This document shows, in pieces, positions 1 to 11,686 of a DNA stretch of 64,000 nucleotides. Source of the stretch: Dillenia suffruticosa (taxonomy: Eukaryota; Streptophyta; Magnoliopsida; Dilleniales; Dilleniaceae); NCBI GenBank assembly GCA_033439265.1, contig JAVTVX010000020.1, positions 16,076,001 to 16,140,000 of the forward strand, read 5' to 3'. The position numbers and the translations under genes were made by a program. Numbering within the stretch: the stretch's first letter is position 1; each line of letters opens with the position of its first letter. The notes under the pieces are model-generated. The model made no database searches. It was not told where the DNA came from and saw only the letters and a program-made list of their open reading frames with translations.

Positions 1-1165
1 TCATCAACATTTGTAGGCTCAATTTTAGAGATGAAAGCCACAAATTCACATTGATTTTGAGTTGAAGATTTAGTTCTAACTCCAACCTCTATATCTCTAA
101 TTACATTTTCTACATTAACACTCCTTTTTACGATTAGAAATCTTATCTCTTGCTCTTCTTTTTGTGTAAGGATTGATTGATTTTCTTCACATCTATCTTA
201 ATTGGATTCTTCATTCATTTCTTCATTTTTAATTGTCTCTTATTCTAGAATTTGTTATACTTTTTGAATTTTATCATCAAAACTTCTTTTACTTAAGGAG
301 TTACTTTTATCAAAATTTACATAAATTGATTCCTTAACCATCATTATTCTCTTATTATATATTCTATAAGTTTTACTAGAAACTGAGTATCCTAGAAATA
401 TAATCTCATCACTTTTTGTATTAAATTTTCTTAAATTATCTTTTTCATTGTTCAGTACATAGTATTTACATCCAAAGATATGAAAGTAACCAATGTTAGG
501 TTTTCAACCTTTGTATAATTTATAAAGAATTTTCTTAAGAATTGATCGAATTAATACCCTATTGAGAATGTAGCAAACTGTATTAACAGTTTCAACCCAA
601 AAATATTTGGGTAAGTTATCCTCACAAAGCATAGCCCTAACCATTTCCTTTAGAGTTCGATTCTTTCTCTCAACAACACCATTTTTTTTAGGTGTTCTAG
701 ATGTAAAAAAATTATGATATATTTTATTTTCATCACAATATTCTTGCAACACTTTATTCTCAAATTTTTTGTCATGATCACTTCTAATACTATTAATTGT
801 ACATTCTTTTTCATTTTGAATTTTCTTGCATAATTTGATGAATGCACTGCATGCTTCTTCCTTTTTGGCTAAGAATAGTATCTAATTATATCTTGAGTAA
901 TCATCAATTATTATAAAACCATAGTGTTTTCCTCCTAGATTTTGAGTTCTGATTGGACCAAAGAGGTCCATATGAAGTAATTCTAAAAGTTTAGATGTGG
1001 AGACTACATTTTTAGATTAAAGGAAGATTTGATATGTTTTTCTTTCATGCAAGTATCACATAATTTATTCTTTTCATATTTTAATTTAGGAATTCCCTTA
1101 ACAATATCTTTTCTAACCAGTTTTCAAATTAAGTCCATACTTACATATCCTAGTCTTCTATACCA
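1..1165 (-). pseudogene. copia integrase and gag-pre-integrase domain (broken)
   Basis: The integrase zinc-binding region lies at about 1020-1165. It reads WYRRLGY where the family has W-H-x-R-x-G-H, so zinc-ligand histidines are lost, although the downstream CDTC pair is present. The catalytic core follows at about 504-1000: MDLFGP supplies the first Asp, RSDHD the second, and VVERKNRTLKE the Glu of the D,D-35-E triad. The conserved copia sequence NLPKYFW with CYILNR follows at 540-610. Below about 480 the reading continues into the integrase C-terminal part (FGCKYYVLN, FLGYS) up to the window edge. Several stops and frame changes make this non-functional. In the family the enzyme inserts the cDNA copy into the chromosome. 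Confidence 0.85.
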
Positions 1166-1168
1166 TAA

Positions 1169-1651
1169 TCATGCATCATTATTCCCAATGGCCATCAAGC
1201 ATGTTTCGTTTAGAACACTTAGGTTATCTAAATCAATGACATAGAAGTTTCCTTGCCTATTTCCCTTGAATTTTATCTTATTGTTTGATTTATCTATCAC
1301 GTTGCAACAATTATGATCAAACAAAACAATGAATTCTTTATCACATAATTGGCTAATGTTTAGAAGATTATGTTTTAAACCTTTGACAAGCAACACATGC
1401 TCAACTTGAGTAGGAAACATACCTATATTTTCTATACCAATAACTTTTCCTTTCGAATTGTCTCCGAAAACTACTTTGCTTTCTTTCTTTTCTTCCAAAC
1501 TATTGAACTTAGATGAGTCTCCCGTCATGTGTCGAGAGTATCCGCTATCCAAAAACCATGTATTTTCAAGAGTTTTGGTCTTGAGACAAATCTGCACAAA
1601 GAAGAGATCAAGTATTGGCCCTTGGTACTCAAATTTTCTTATGTTCGGCAA
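1169..1651 (-). pseudogene. copia aspartic protease segment
   Basis: An open stretch of 160 residues contains WFLDSGYSRHMTG, the plant copia protease active site with catalytic Asp in D-S-G, near residue 36 of the stretch. It is followed by KHNLLNISQL, a strongly conserved copia protease/pre-integrase motif. The segment is in line with gag upstream and the pre-integrase region downstream on the minus strand, as in a normal copia polyprotein. It is a piece of a larger broken polyprotein and not a free-standing gene. In the family the protease matures the Gag-Pol polyprotein. Confidence 0.85.
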
Positions 1652-2249
1652 TGTTAGTGCTCATCATGGATTCATTAGTGTTCTTTGGTACCCATTTCAA
1701 AATCATTTTCTTGAATTTTAAGTTATTGAACTAGTACTCATTTAAACAATGCCCTATTCTATTGCAGTAAGGCACTTGGTATATGTTCTAGATTCTTTTG
1801 ATTGGTTTGGTATGAATCTTCTTCTAAGTTTGTAATTATGAGAGTTATATCCTTGTTTCATGCAATAATGACACTTAGTTTTTAATTTATCTTTTGTTGT
1901 ATTGGGAATAAAGAAACTATATAGTTTCTTTTGTATCAAGACTAGATTATAACATAAACCAACCTTATCATAGACAACTAGCTCCAAGTATCAAGTCTAA
2001 TTTTTTTTGTTCTTGAACAAATTTATAAAATAGAGAACTTCATTTTTTGTTTCTCTCCTTTTTTTGATCTAATTCTTTTTTTTAAGTCTTTATGTATGCA
2101 TTCATCAACAAATTTGATTTTACTTTCAGTATGTACATCATGTTTTAGATTTGCATTTTATTTTACTTCCTTAAGCAAGTTAGTTCTTTCTATTTTCAAT
2201 TCTCATTTTCTATCCTAAGTTTTTCGTTCTCAGATCCCAATTTGTTCCT

Positions 2250-3447
2250 ATTTTCTTCAAGTTTGATTATTTCCTTCTTCTATAATTTTTTTAGTCAGAT
2301 TCTTTAAATCTTTTATCGATTCTGTGAGTGTCTCATGTAATTTATCATTAGATAATTCGTATTCAGATTCTAAATCAGAGAAATAAGATATTGAAGAGGT
2401 TATCTCAATTTTTGAATTGTCTTCTAGCGCCATGAAACATAAATTTGCTTGCTCTTGGTCATGTTCTCCTTCACTTGAGCTCTCATCTTCATCACTCCAA
2501 GCTAGTATAGCCGTTTTCTTTCCCTTTTTCTCCTTCTTTTCAGTTTTCTTCAAGGAGGGACAATCAGCCTTGATGTGACCAAGTTTTTTACATTCATAAC
2601 ACTTATTTCTTCCTTTCTTTCAGATTTCTTAAATTCTTTTCTGTTTTTGGTCTTTTTTCTTATCATGAACCTCTTGAATTTTCTTGTCAGAAGTGCTATA
2701 TTTTTATTTTCATTACTGCTTGAATTATCTTCCTCACTTTCAGCCTTTAATGCTATGGATTTGCTTCTTTCTTCATTTTCCATTTCCTTTGGAGGTTATT
2801 TTTATTTCATGAGATGTTAATGAACCAACTAACGGATCCATTGTGAGAATCTCCAGATTCTTTGATTCTTTAATAGCTGTGATTTTGGCTTTCCATGATT
2901 TAAGCATATACTGCAGTACTTTATCAATTATGTCTTCCTGACTGATTCATTTGCCCAGTAGTCTCAATTCACTTGTCATAGTGTTGAATTTTGTTATCAT
3001 GTCTCTCACACTTTCTCCATCCTTTATTTTGAATGCCTCGTACTCTTGTTTTAACATTCTTATTTTGTTCTTCCTTACTTGCTTTGTGCCTTCGTAAATA
3101 GCCTCTAACATTTCCATATTTTTTTTCCAGTGATGCATGATAAGATTCTATTATACTCATTGAGACTTAAGGCTAAGTGCAGTAGATTAACAGCTTTACA
3201 GTTGGCCTTGTAAGCTTTCTTTTATTCAGGAGTCATGTTCTTTATTTTGACAAGAACTCTTACTCCATCAATTGCTTCAGTTGGGAATTCGATTCCTTCT
3301 TCAATTATTTCCTAAGGTGTTTCATCTTGAGTAATAATGAAGTTTCTCATTCTTTGCTTCCAATAGTTGTAGTTATTGTCGTTAAAGAATGATGGTTTAT
3401 TAGTTGAGTATGTTTTGAATGGAATACTGTTTTCATTTAGTGCCATT
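2250..3447 (-). pseudogene. copia gag with CCHC zinc knuckle (frameshifted)
   Basis: Gag starts at the ATG near 3447 (MALNENSIPF...), followed by NYNYWKQRM, the typical copia Gag N-terminal motif, and by the UBN2-like stretch around 2947-3140 containing WRKCERHDNKI/ESVRDMITKFN in overlapping frames. A zinc knuckle CYECKKLGHIKADC (CX2CX4HX4C) is encoded at about 2565-2610, but it is out of frame with the long open stretches on both sides. Lys/Glu/Ser-rich low-complexity sequence follows at 2257-2550. In-frame stops interrupt the N-terminal part. In the family Gag forms the virus-like particle. Confidence 0.8.
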
Positions 3448-3490
3448 TTTTATCTTTTCTTCTGAGATTGTTGAACCCTTTTTCAGAAGA

Positions 3491-3505
3491 CCTGTTCTGA
3501 TACCA
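3491..3505 (-). other. primer-binding site of the copia element (initiator-Met tRNA type)
   Basis: On the minus strand the 15 bases after the LTR and a 2-base spacer are TGGTATCAGAACAGG. The usual plant site complementary to the 3' end of initiator-Met tRNA is TGGTATCAGAGCAGG, so there is one mismatch. Its position fixes the LTR boundary at 3508. Confidence 0.85.
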
Positions 3506-3507
3506 CT

Positions 3508-5214
3508 TGTTGACACTAAATATAATAATTTAGAGATGATGAATAGATTATTTACAAATTTTGATTAATTACAAGGATTTAAAACTTGATTTACATAAAT
3601 AAGCAAAGAAAAAACAAAATAGAGATTAACACACACAATTTATAGTGGTTCCACCTTCTTGATGTACGTCCACTTCCAGATTTTACCTAGATTTTCAAAT
3701 CCGCTATTCTATTCAAGAATTACAAATTAGCTCACGGTGGTGCTAGTGAACCATATAAGTATTTCCTAAATATTTCGATTTGATTTTTCACATGATCAAT
3801 TAAAACATAATCTGATACCTCTCTAAAACTCAAAATAATGTTATTCTGATTTTGCACAATTGATAGAGAGGAATAAAATGTCAGATGAAGCTTTCTTTCT
3901 TTAGATTGCTTATTACAGTATAGATTGAACAAAATCAAAAGTAAGACTTTATGAATGATGATCAGAGATTTTGTTTTTCAGTGTTTTGAGTAATAGACCC
4001 CCTTTCTTCTCTGTTCTCGAATATATTTTATAGTCGAGTAATTAGGGTTTAGCCATTGAGAACCATTGAATGCATAGCAGAGTTTGGTGAGGTGGTTGAA
4101 CAGTGCATTTAATTCGAATCAGCTTTTCTGAATAAGTGAACGTTGGAGACAGTAAGTCGATCTATCGAGACTATAAGTAAACTTGTGTTTATAGTTTAAA
4201 TTCATGAGTTGCCTTGATGATTAGTCAAGTGTCCTTACTTAGTCTTGGTTGGTTTGACAACTGTACAAGTCCATTGACAAATGTAAGAGGTAAGGAGACT
4301 TGTCTTTACCATGAATGGCCTTGTCAAGTTATAAGTTTCTTATAGGAACTATGAGTCGTCTCAACCTTGATTCTCATTTTTCAAGGTGACTTGCATTTGT
4401 GAGTAAGACGACTTATATGCTAAAAACTCTGGTTAGGTCATCTTGTGAGTATAATTGGGTCGCCTCATTTGTTGTGCAGGCAATTCTTTCTGAGCCATGA
4501 ATAAGTTATGTCGTCTTGTGTATTATCTTGAGTCGTCTTATAAGTGTGCAAACTATTATTTCTGTGATATGTCTTCCTTAGGTTGTCTTGTGTTTTTTGT
4601 GGAGGCGATTTTTGTTATTGTTTTTAGATTTAAGTCGTCTTATATTTGTAATTGAGTCATCTTATGAGTGATTAGGTCATCTTGTCTTTAGAGTTGAGTC
4701 GTCTTTAAGTGCTGCAGAATCAAACTTTTAAGACTTAACTATGTCAAGTTGCCCTGTCAAATTTACTAAGGCGACTTGTTCTTTCTAACTGTTATAATCA
4801 GGTCATCTTACTAGAATGTCAGGTCGTCTTAGGTTTTGTGCATACATAAATTTTTTAGGCATGAGTTCCTTAGGTTGTCTTGTGCTAGAGGTCAGGTTGC
4901 TTTAAGTGTTTTGCAGATTTAGACTTTTGAGTCATACTTTCCTCATTCGTCTCATGCCAAGATTCAAGTCGCCCTATTTTCTATGATATAGTCAATAGGT
5001 TGTCTTATGTCGAACCTCAGGTCGTTCTGGTTATTTTGACTTAATCAAATTTCTATCAATCATGCTCATAGGTCGTCTTATGCATATGAGTGAGGCGATT
5101 TGGACATTGAGAACCAATTTTAACAATTATCCTAATTTATTTCTAATTTAAATTAATTTTCTAAAATCAAATTTCATTACTCTTAATTATTATCAAAACC
5201 TATTTTGTTCAACA
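3508..5214 (-). repeat. 5' LTR of the copia element, about 1.7 kb
   Basis: The LTR is bounded by TGTTGA at 3508 and TCAACA at 5209-5214, a 6-bp terminal inverted repeat with the canonical TG...CA ends. The inner end is fixed by the adjacent primer-binding site. The second LTR is outside the window, so identity and age cannot be estimated. About half of the LTR (4340-5080) contains many dispersed copies of a motif close to GTCGTCTTA. Only the outer boundary is inferred. Confidence 0.7.
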
Positions 5215-6763
5215 AATATATATAACAAAAATTCATAAAAATTCATAAAAATTCATACTTGATCAAATTTCATGATCATTTATTTCTAAATATTCAATAT
5301 AGAAAGTTAAATAATCATATAAATGATCTAATTTGCATTTAAGATAAAAAAAAATAGCAACAAGATAAATGTTAGAAATTTCATAAAAATAATTGCATCA
5401 TTATATTTTCATTAGATAAATTGTGTCTTTTAAATTTTTATCATTTTGCATACTCTTGCATATTATTTATAATATTAGTACTTTCAAAAAAATAATAAAG
5501 ATATAGGGTAATAAATATGAGACAATGTTCACGTAGTATCATTAACACTTTTAATAAATTTAAAATTTTTTCATAAACATTACATTGTTGTGGATATAAA
5601 ACAATAGAATTAATATTAATTTGTAATTAAAGTGGATGATAATTTTCTATAAGAAAACGATTAATTTAATAATTCATAAATTGAACTCCACCGTATTGGA
5701 ATATTTTTAGAAAATCTTTTAGGTCTTTTTCATTTTTCTTATAAAATCTAACTCAATCTTTTATTAGTAGTGGATGATTCCACAAATAAGAAATCAATTT
5801 TTTAATAGGGTAAGATAAATTTCAATAGATTTTAATTCATCTTGAACACATAAATTTAACATATGACATGAATATTTTATATGAAAAAATTTACTACCAA
5901 AGCTAGATTTACAAATATTTTCTAAATCTCTAATAAAAACAATATTAACGGAAATATTATCAAAACTAATAGAAAAAAATACATTCACTAAATAATATTT
6001 GTATAAAATTTAACTAATGATCTTATAAATATTTTCAGTTATATATTTTTCATTAAAAACTCTAAATACAATTATATGTTTCTGAATATTCTAATTATAA
6101 TCAATCTAATGATATGTAATAGTTATATATAAATGTATTTGCCAATGAACACTCCAAATATCATAACATATAAAAATCTAACTATTAAAATTTTAAAAAA
6201 AACTTTTGTAAATTATTTTCTCCATTTTACAAAGTTTATGAGTTGTATATATAACAATGGTTCTAGACACATGTTTTGCAGAAAGATTTAAAATATTTTG
6301 ATAATAGTTAACAGATTCTATTTTTTCGCTTAAACTAAAAGATAAATATTCAATAATAATCATTTTAGCTAGTTTTTCTCTTTTTTTCATCAGAATAAAT
6401 AAAAAAGAAGAAAAATTAAAAAATACAATGTATTCTGTCAAGACTAGTTTTAGTTGGATATTTATTATTCAAATACTTTTTAAATGTATCAAATACTTCA
6501 CTTTTTTTGAATTTAAATTATTGTCTACAGTAATTGCAAATAATTTGCATTGAACCATTTAGTAAACGATCTTTTTTGAAATATATCTTAAAAATGTATG
6601 AATTCAACATTTTTTTTTCATTTTCTGCATACATTTCTTCTTGATAATCATTGTCAGCTTCAATGCTGATGTGATAAGATTTTTATATAAAAAAATTCTC
6701 AAAATAAAATTGCACAATTTAGGAAGATTTTCTAACCTTATTCTTGCCTCTACCACTTGACAT
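5215..6763 (-). pseudogene. hAT-family transposase pseudogene
   Basis: Recognisable family motifs occur in the right order on the minus strand. First comes a BED-type zinc finger relic (CNYC near 6510-6540). Next is the conserved LAKMII...SLSEK...SAKHVSRTIV block (6240-6400), the counterpart of the usual hAT 'P-F-x-x-V-E...S-R-x-T-x-K' block. A DN-S-N...FFHIKYSCHMLNLCVQDELK block (5800-5990) follows; it is the RNase-H-like core with the H-x-x-C-x-H-x-L-N-L signature, here with Arg-Cys replaced by Lys-Tyr. An RW-S-IYEL block (about 5690) corresponds to the usual TRWNSTYxML. The C-terminal dimerisation domain is missing, presumably split off by the copia insertion. Multiple stops and frameshifts make it inactive. 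Confidence 0.8.
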
Positions 6764-7068
6764 ATTTTTTTGATAAATGAAATTGAATAGAATTTGAAAT
6801 TAAATAGAATTAGAAATTAAAAAAAATATGAGCAATTGAATATAAAAGAGAATAAAAAATTGAAAATATCATTTGAGAGTTGAGAAATTGAGACTGTGAA
6901 TTAAAATAAAATTATGAGAGTATATTGATAATAAGAAATTAGGAGTGAGAATTTATTTGTAAAGGGAAATAAGATTAAAGTAGTATTTATAAAAGTTTCA
7001 TATTTTTTAAAATCAAAATTATTTTTTTAAAAGTTGCATAACAATTAATTTTGAAGAGTATAAAAGTA

Positions 7069-7378
7069 ATTATAAAAAATTTAAAATTTGAATTTTGTAA
7101 TACGATAATAATATTATTCAATGTTGTCATTGTGACGTAATAATGAAAATTTTGAATTTTAAATTATTTTAATTCTTGTGCATGTTTATTATTGTGACAT
7201 AATAATAAAAAATTTGAATTTTGAATGATTTTAATCATTATACTTATTCATTATTGTGACGCAATAATGAAAATTTTGAAATTTAAATAATTTTGGTTTT
7301 TGTGCATGTTCATTATTGTCATAGAACAATGAAAAAAATTTAAATTTTAAATATTTTTTATCCTTATGCAAAAATAAT
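7069..7378. repeat. tandem repeat, 62-bp period, about five copies
   Basis: The core TGTGAC(G/A)(T/C)AATAAT recurs at 7131, 7193 and 7255, with a degenerate copy at 7317, exactly 62 bases apart. A weaker copy precedes at about 7069. Each unit also contains a TTTGAATTTTAAAT-like stretch. The array lies between the hAT end and its transposase start, where hAT elements commonly carry subterminal repeats. Confidence 0.85.
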
Positions 7379-7595
7379 GGATTTCAATCTAATTTTTAAA
7401 ATAAATTTGATTATTATACAAAAACAAAAACCACTTGTTTTCAATGATCTGGTTCCAATTTAAACAAAAAAAAAAGATTTGGTTCTAGTCTCGATTTTGG
7501 TTCCGGTCTCGAATCCAATTCTATTTCTGATTTGATTTTTGGACAATAGGTTCAGGGTTGGTTCACGATTCAAACCGAACCGTGGTCACCCTTAA

Positions 7596-10500
7596 TGAGT
7601 ACCATGAAGTTGAGCAGGGATGATAAATTAAAACTATCTCTCTTCTATATCTTTTTGGTTTTAGAATTTTTATTGGTTTCACATATTTTATTTAAGTTAT
7701 TTTTCATTTTTGATTCTTATTTCTCAAGAATTTTAATTAGAGTGGTTTGGTTTTAGAATTTTTATTGATTTTAAGTTTTATTTGCTTAGCATTTTCTTAC
7801 TCATTGATTATTAATATTAGACTATAGAACGACATACATATGAGGGGAATGCATCAATTGAAAGATGTAGTTTTATATTAGCACAAGCAGTTTTGTCTCA
7901 CCTAGGGGATGTCTCACCTAGGGAAGTATTCTATTTTTACCCTTGCTTTTCTTTTCATTTTCTAAAATATTAAAAGTAATGATCAATTTAACTATAGCAT
8001 GAGAGTTTGAAATGTTTTGTTTTCACTTGGATGCTTTGATGTCTTCACATTTTTTTTCACTATCTTGAATAATACAAGTATGTTTAAAACCATTTTAAAC
8101 TAGGACTATACTTTGTATGTTAGGAGTCCACGATAAGAAAACACCTAATTTTAAGCACGAAAGCCATAGGAATTGCCATCTTTAGAATTTGAAAAAAATA
8201 AAAATTGTTTTTGTTTGAAAGTATGAAATTTTATCATTATACGATTTTACTCTGCAAGTTATTTGATAAAAACTCGAAATAAAATTCAAAAATTTATACA
8301 TAAGTTTAAGAGATGATTGGCACATTTTTTCTTCATATCATTTGAATCTTTCTAACCTAACTATGACATTATCCCTAATTACCCACGTTGTAACTTTAAA
8401 TTAATAATAAATTTTTTTTTTGTAATCACATTAACTGCCCCTCAACCTTTGAAGCTATAAATGACTATCAATGAGTATTTTTCTTTCATTATCATGCCAT
8501 TGATACTTTAAAAATATATTACATAATTCAATATTTAAGCAAATATTTTTTCACTTATCGCATTCACTATGTTTGACACACTTTATATTTTATTCACATT
8601 GAAGTTTTGAAGTAGAGTAGATCAAGATTTTCATTCCATGCTGAAGCAATTATTCATTAAAAAAAGAAAAAATCTGAAAAAAGAAAGGACAAAAATAGCT
8701 TTCCAAGTAAATTTAATAATTCATTAAAGTGGAAGTGTATTTTTATCATCTATATTATCCATTTTTCGTTCACCTTACTTAAAGATATCCATCATATTCT
8801 CTACTATTTTTGAATCCCTTAATCTCTTTCTTTTATTCTAAACCCATCCCGTCTTAACCTCATTATAGCTATTACTGCATAATGAAAATATTTTGATTTA
8901 GATTTTATGTGTGGGTCCCATTAGTGGAGAGATGATTTGAAGAGTAAGCAAATGAAGCACTCAAAAATATTTAATTTCGAGAACTCGCCTTCTTGTTTAA
9001 AAAGGTTTTATTGATAGTGATTTTCTTTTTAGTTATACACACACACTAGGGTTTGAGAGTGTAAGACCATGATGCATGACCATCAATTTTGCTTTTCTAA
9101 AAATTTGATGAACTTTTGGTTATGCTATAGTGCTAACTCTAGTCCATTCTATACTCTGTCTGAGGATAAGTTAACATGCAAATGCAGGAGTGTTTAATAC
9201 ATTTATTTTATACATATATTTTGAACTTAAATTTTTGAAACTCATTATATATTTAAGGTAAAATTTGCTAATTTTTCTACTCAAATAATATAATTATATT
9301 TTTAGATTTAAAATGGAGTGGAAATCAGTGATTGAATTCAAAAGATGAGAGTTGAATATTTTGGATAACAAAACATTGTGACCAAGAGCACTATTTCGAA
9401 AAATCATAACTTAAATTACAATTATCATATTGAAGCGATTATGAGGGTTAAAAAGAAAAATTTGAGATATACAACTTTCATATATTGAGAAACTAATTTT
9501 AATCTAAAGACGATGAATAAATGATTTGTTGAAGTTAACTTCTAACATATGAGGTATTTTAGGTCAATTGTTAAGAGGGGTTGATAAACAAAACTCAAAT
9601 CAAGTGACAAATTTATAATCCAATAATTTAATTTCACATTCAAAACCCAAAAATAGACAAGCCATTATTAAGATTCAACCATAGCAAGTTCATGCCCAAA
9701 GGAGAGAGAAGTAACCTTGTTGACTTGTAATTGAAGAGGTAACCGGTTTCTAGTCTATCAAAGAAGAGGAGTTTTGCATGCAATTGCAAATTAAGAGTTT
9801 GTGAAGAATATGAAAACAAAAGTTAGAATTAAAATTTATTTGGGATGAGACCTCTTGTAATCTAGGGTTGAACAAATCATATAAGAAAAATATAGAAACA
9901 TAGAGGGGAAGAAGAGTTTGTGCTCATGACAATGGTCTTTTTTCTTCTTGAGAGTAATTATTGCTCCATCCGTATTCACAGTGTCATTAATTACTATATT
10001 CATCCTCTGGTATTCATATCACCATTGTTGTAGTCAACATTCAATCACCATCATCCATTCGATTGTGCATCTTCCACCGCTATTCACTTGCAGTTCTAGA
10101 ACCATCATTGTGTGTTGAATGAGAGGAACCATCATCGTATATATCGAACATCTTTAATTGCATTTTCTTAATTTCAATTCTCAATTTAGGGGTGCGTTTG
10201 GTTGGTTTGATTTTGAATTTTCCATTTTCCTTGCTTTAATTATTTACCGTCTAATTTCAATATATTATTATATTTTATTTTACAATTTATTTCTTTAAGA
10301 CATTAATTTATTAATTATAGCTTTATTTTTAAAAAAATTAATTTTTGTTCTCATTAGCAATTAGGATTAATTTAGTTTTGTTGTAGTTTTAGATTTTTAA
10401 TAAATTTTTATTTTTATTTTATAAATTGATTTAGGACAAATTATTAAGGTTTTACATTTAGCTAGATTTAATTTATTTATTATTCATTTGCTATTTGATT

Positions 10501-11500
10501 TTTAATAAACTTAGCTTTAGAAATTTAATTCTTATTTTCATTCAAAATTTTAAAACATTCTCAAACAAATTTAGGTAGTTAAAATAATTCAATATTAATC
10601 AAAAAATTTATCTAGTATTTGTGGGATTGATAACCTTGTTTATCAAATTTATCACGCGAAATAATTTTGTATACTTGCAAGCCATTAAAGTTTTCACACA
10701 TTCATTTTTAGTACATGAACAAAATTTTATATGGTTCCAAGACACATAACAAATAGCCATTTTAATTTATTGCATTCTTAACATATTTTTAATATTAAAA
10801 TATAAAAATTAAAAGTAATAAAAACTTATAAAAATATATTAATAGGTTATGTATTGAACGAATCAATAAGTTTTCATGCTATTTGAATAAATGGAACAAA
10901 TTTTATTGTTGGTTTACTTTAATTTCGTTACACAATTCTGTTATGCTTAATCACATCTTTTGTATTGAAAAAAGTAGCAAACAACTTTCATTTTATTAGT
11001 CATCCATAAGTTATATTTTATTAATTATAACTTATACATGTTATTCATATTCACATTAAAAATATATAGAAAAAAATTTGTTTTATTAGTAATAATATTA
11101 AAATTATTTTATTAGCCTTGATTTATACCGAGACACAAAAGTTTAGATATATGATATTTTGAGATTTCTTTTTCGTTAAATTTTAATATATAACCGTTAA
11201 AAATTTTATATATTTTATACAAAATTTTAAAAAATATAAGTGTTATTTTTGTTTTGATTATAAATGAGTTTGTTAAGAAAAATATATGTATACGAAGAGA
11301 AAAAAGAACATAAGCATAAGAAAAATACATGTACATGAGGAAAAATGCATGTACATGTGCATAGAATAGCGGAATATTATAAATATTAGATTTACTTGAA
11401 TTAGTATTATTAATATTTATATTAACAAATTAGAAAAATTGTCAAGTTTGTCTGTTTGTTTTTTCTTAATTTATTAAATTTTTTTTTAAGCATTTGAGCC
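7596..11500. other. AT-rich intergenic region, no gene seen
   Basis: Only short, compositionally random open frames are present on both strands. I see no conserved protein motif, RNA gene or clear repeat unit. The last few hundred bases before 11500 must contain the promoter of the downstream eIF2D gene, but no TATA box at a convincing distance can be singled out. Confidence 0.6.
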
Positions 11501-11646
11501 TCTTTGCTTTATCGAGCCAAACACGATCCAAGGGTTTATGGGGTTACTTGGATACCCTCCCCTGCGGCCAACATTTGCTCAATTAGTCCTTTTTCCCGAA
11601 CCGTCCTCTTTCATTCAGTCTCAAAAACCGTGTTATTCTCTTGTGG

Positions 11647-11649
<3 letters not shown>

Positions 11650-11681
<32 letters not shown>
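11650..11681 (+). repeat. (GA)n microsatellite in the presumed eIF2D 5' leader
   Basis: An uninterrupted AG/GA dinucleotide run ends six bases before the predicted start ATG at 11687. Such GA/CT tracts are frequent in plant 5' leaders and core promoters. Whether it is transcribed depends on the unknown transcription start. Confidence 0.85.
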
Positions 11682-11682
<1 letters not shown>

Positions 11683-11686
11683 GAAA

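Larger units (their letters stand above)
1..5214 (-). mobile_element. Ty1/copia LTR retrotransposon, 5' portion, degenerate
   Basis: Reading the minus strand from 5214 downward, the order is LTR (5214-3508), primer-binding site, gag, protease, gag-pre-integrase and integrase, and the element runs off the window at position 1. Reverse transcriptase, RNase H and the second LTR lie outside. This protease-integrase order, with integrase before RT, is diagnostic of Ty1/copia rather than Ty3/gypsy. Internal stops and frame changes (for example at the gag zinc knuckle) show that it is dead. On the right the LTR directly abuts hAT transposase sequence, so the element probably inserted into that transposon. 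Confidence 0.85.
5215..7595 (-). mobile_element. hAT (Ac-like) DNA transposon remnant, truncated by the copia element
   Basis: The presumed transposon end lies at about 7575-7595. On the minus strand it reads AAGGGTGACCACGGTTCGGTT, resembling terminal repeats of plant hAT elements. The transposase start ATG is at 6763 (MSSGRGKNK...). The remaining coding sequence runs leftward to the copia LTR at 5214, where it is cut. The far terminal repeat and any 8-bp target duplication are therefore not visible here. A 62-bp tandem array sits between the end and the transposase start. Confidence 0.7.
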
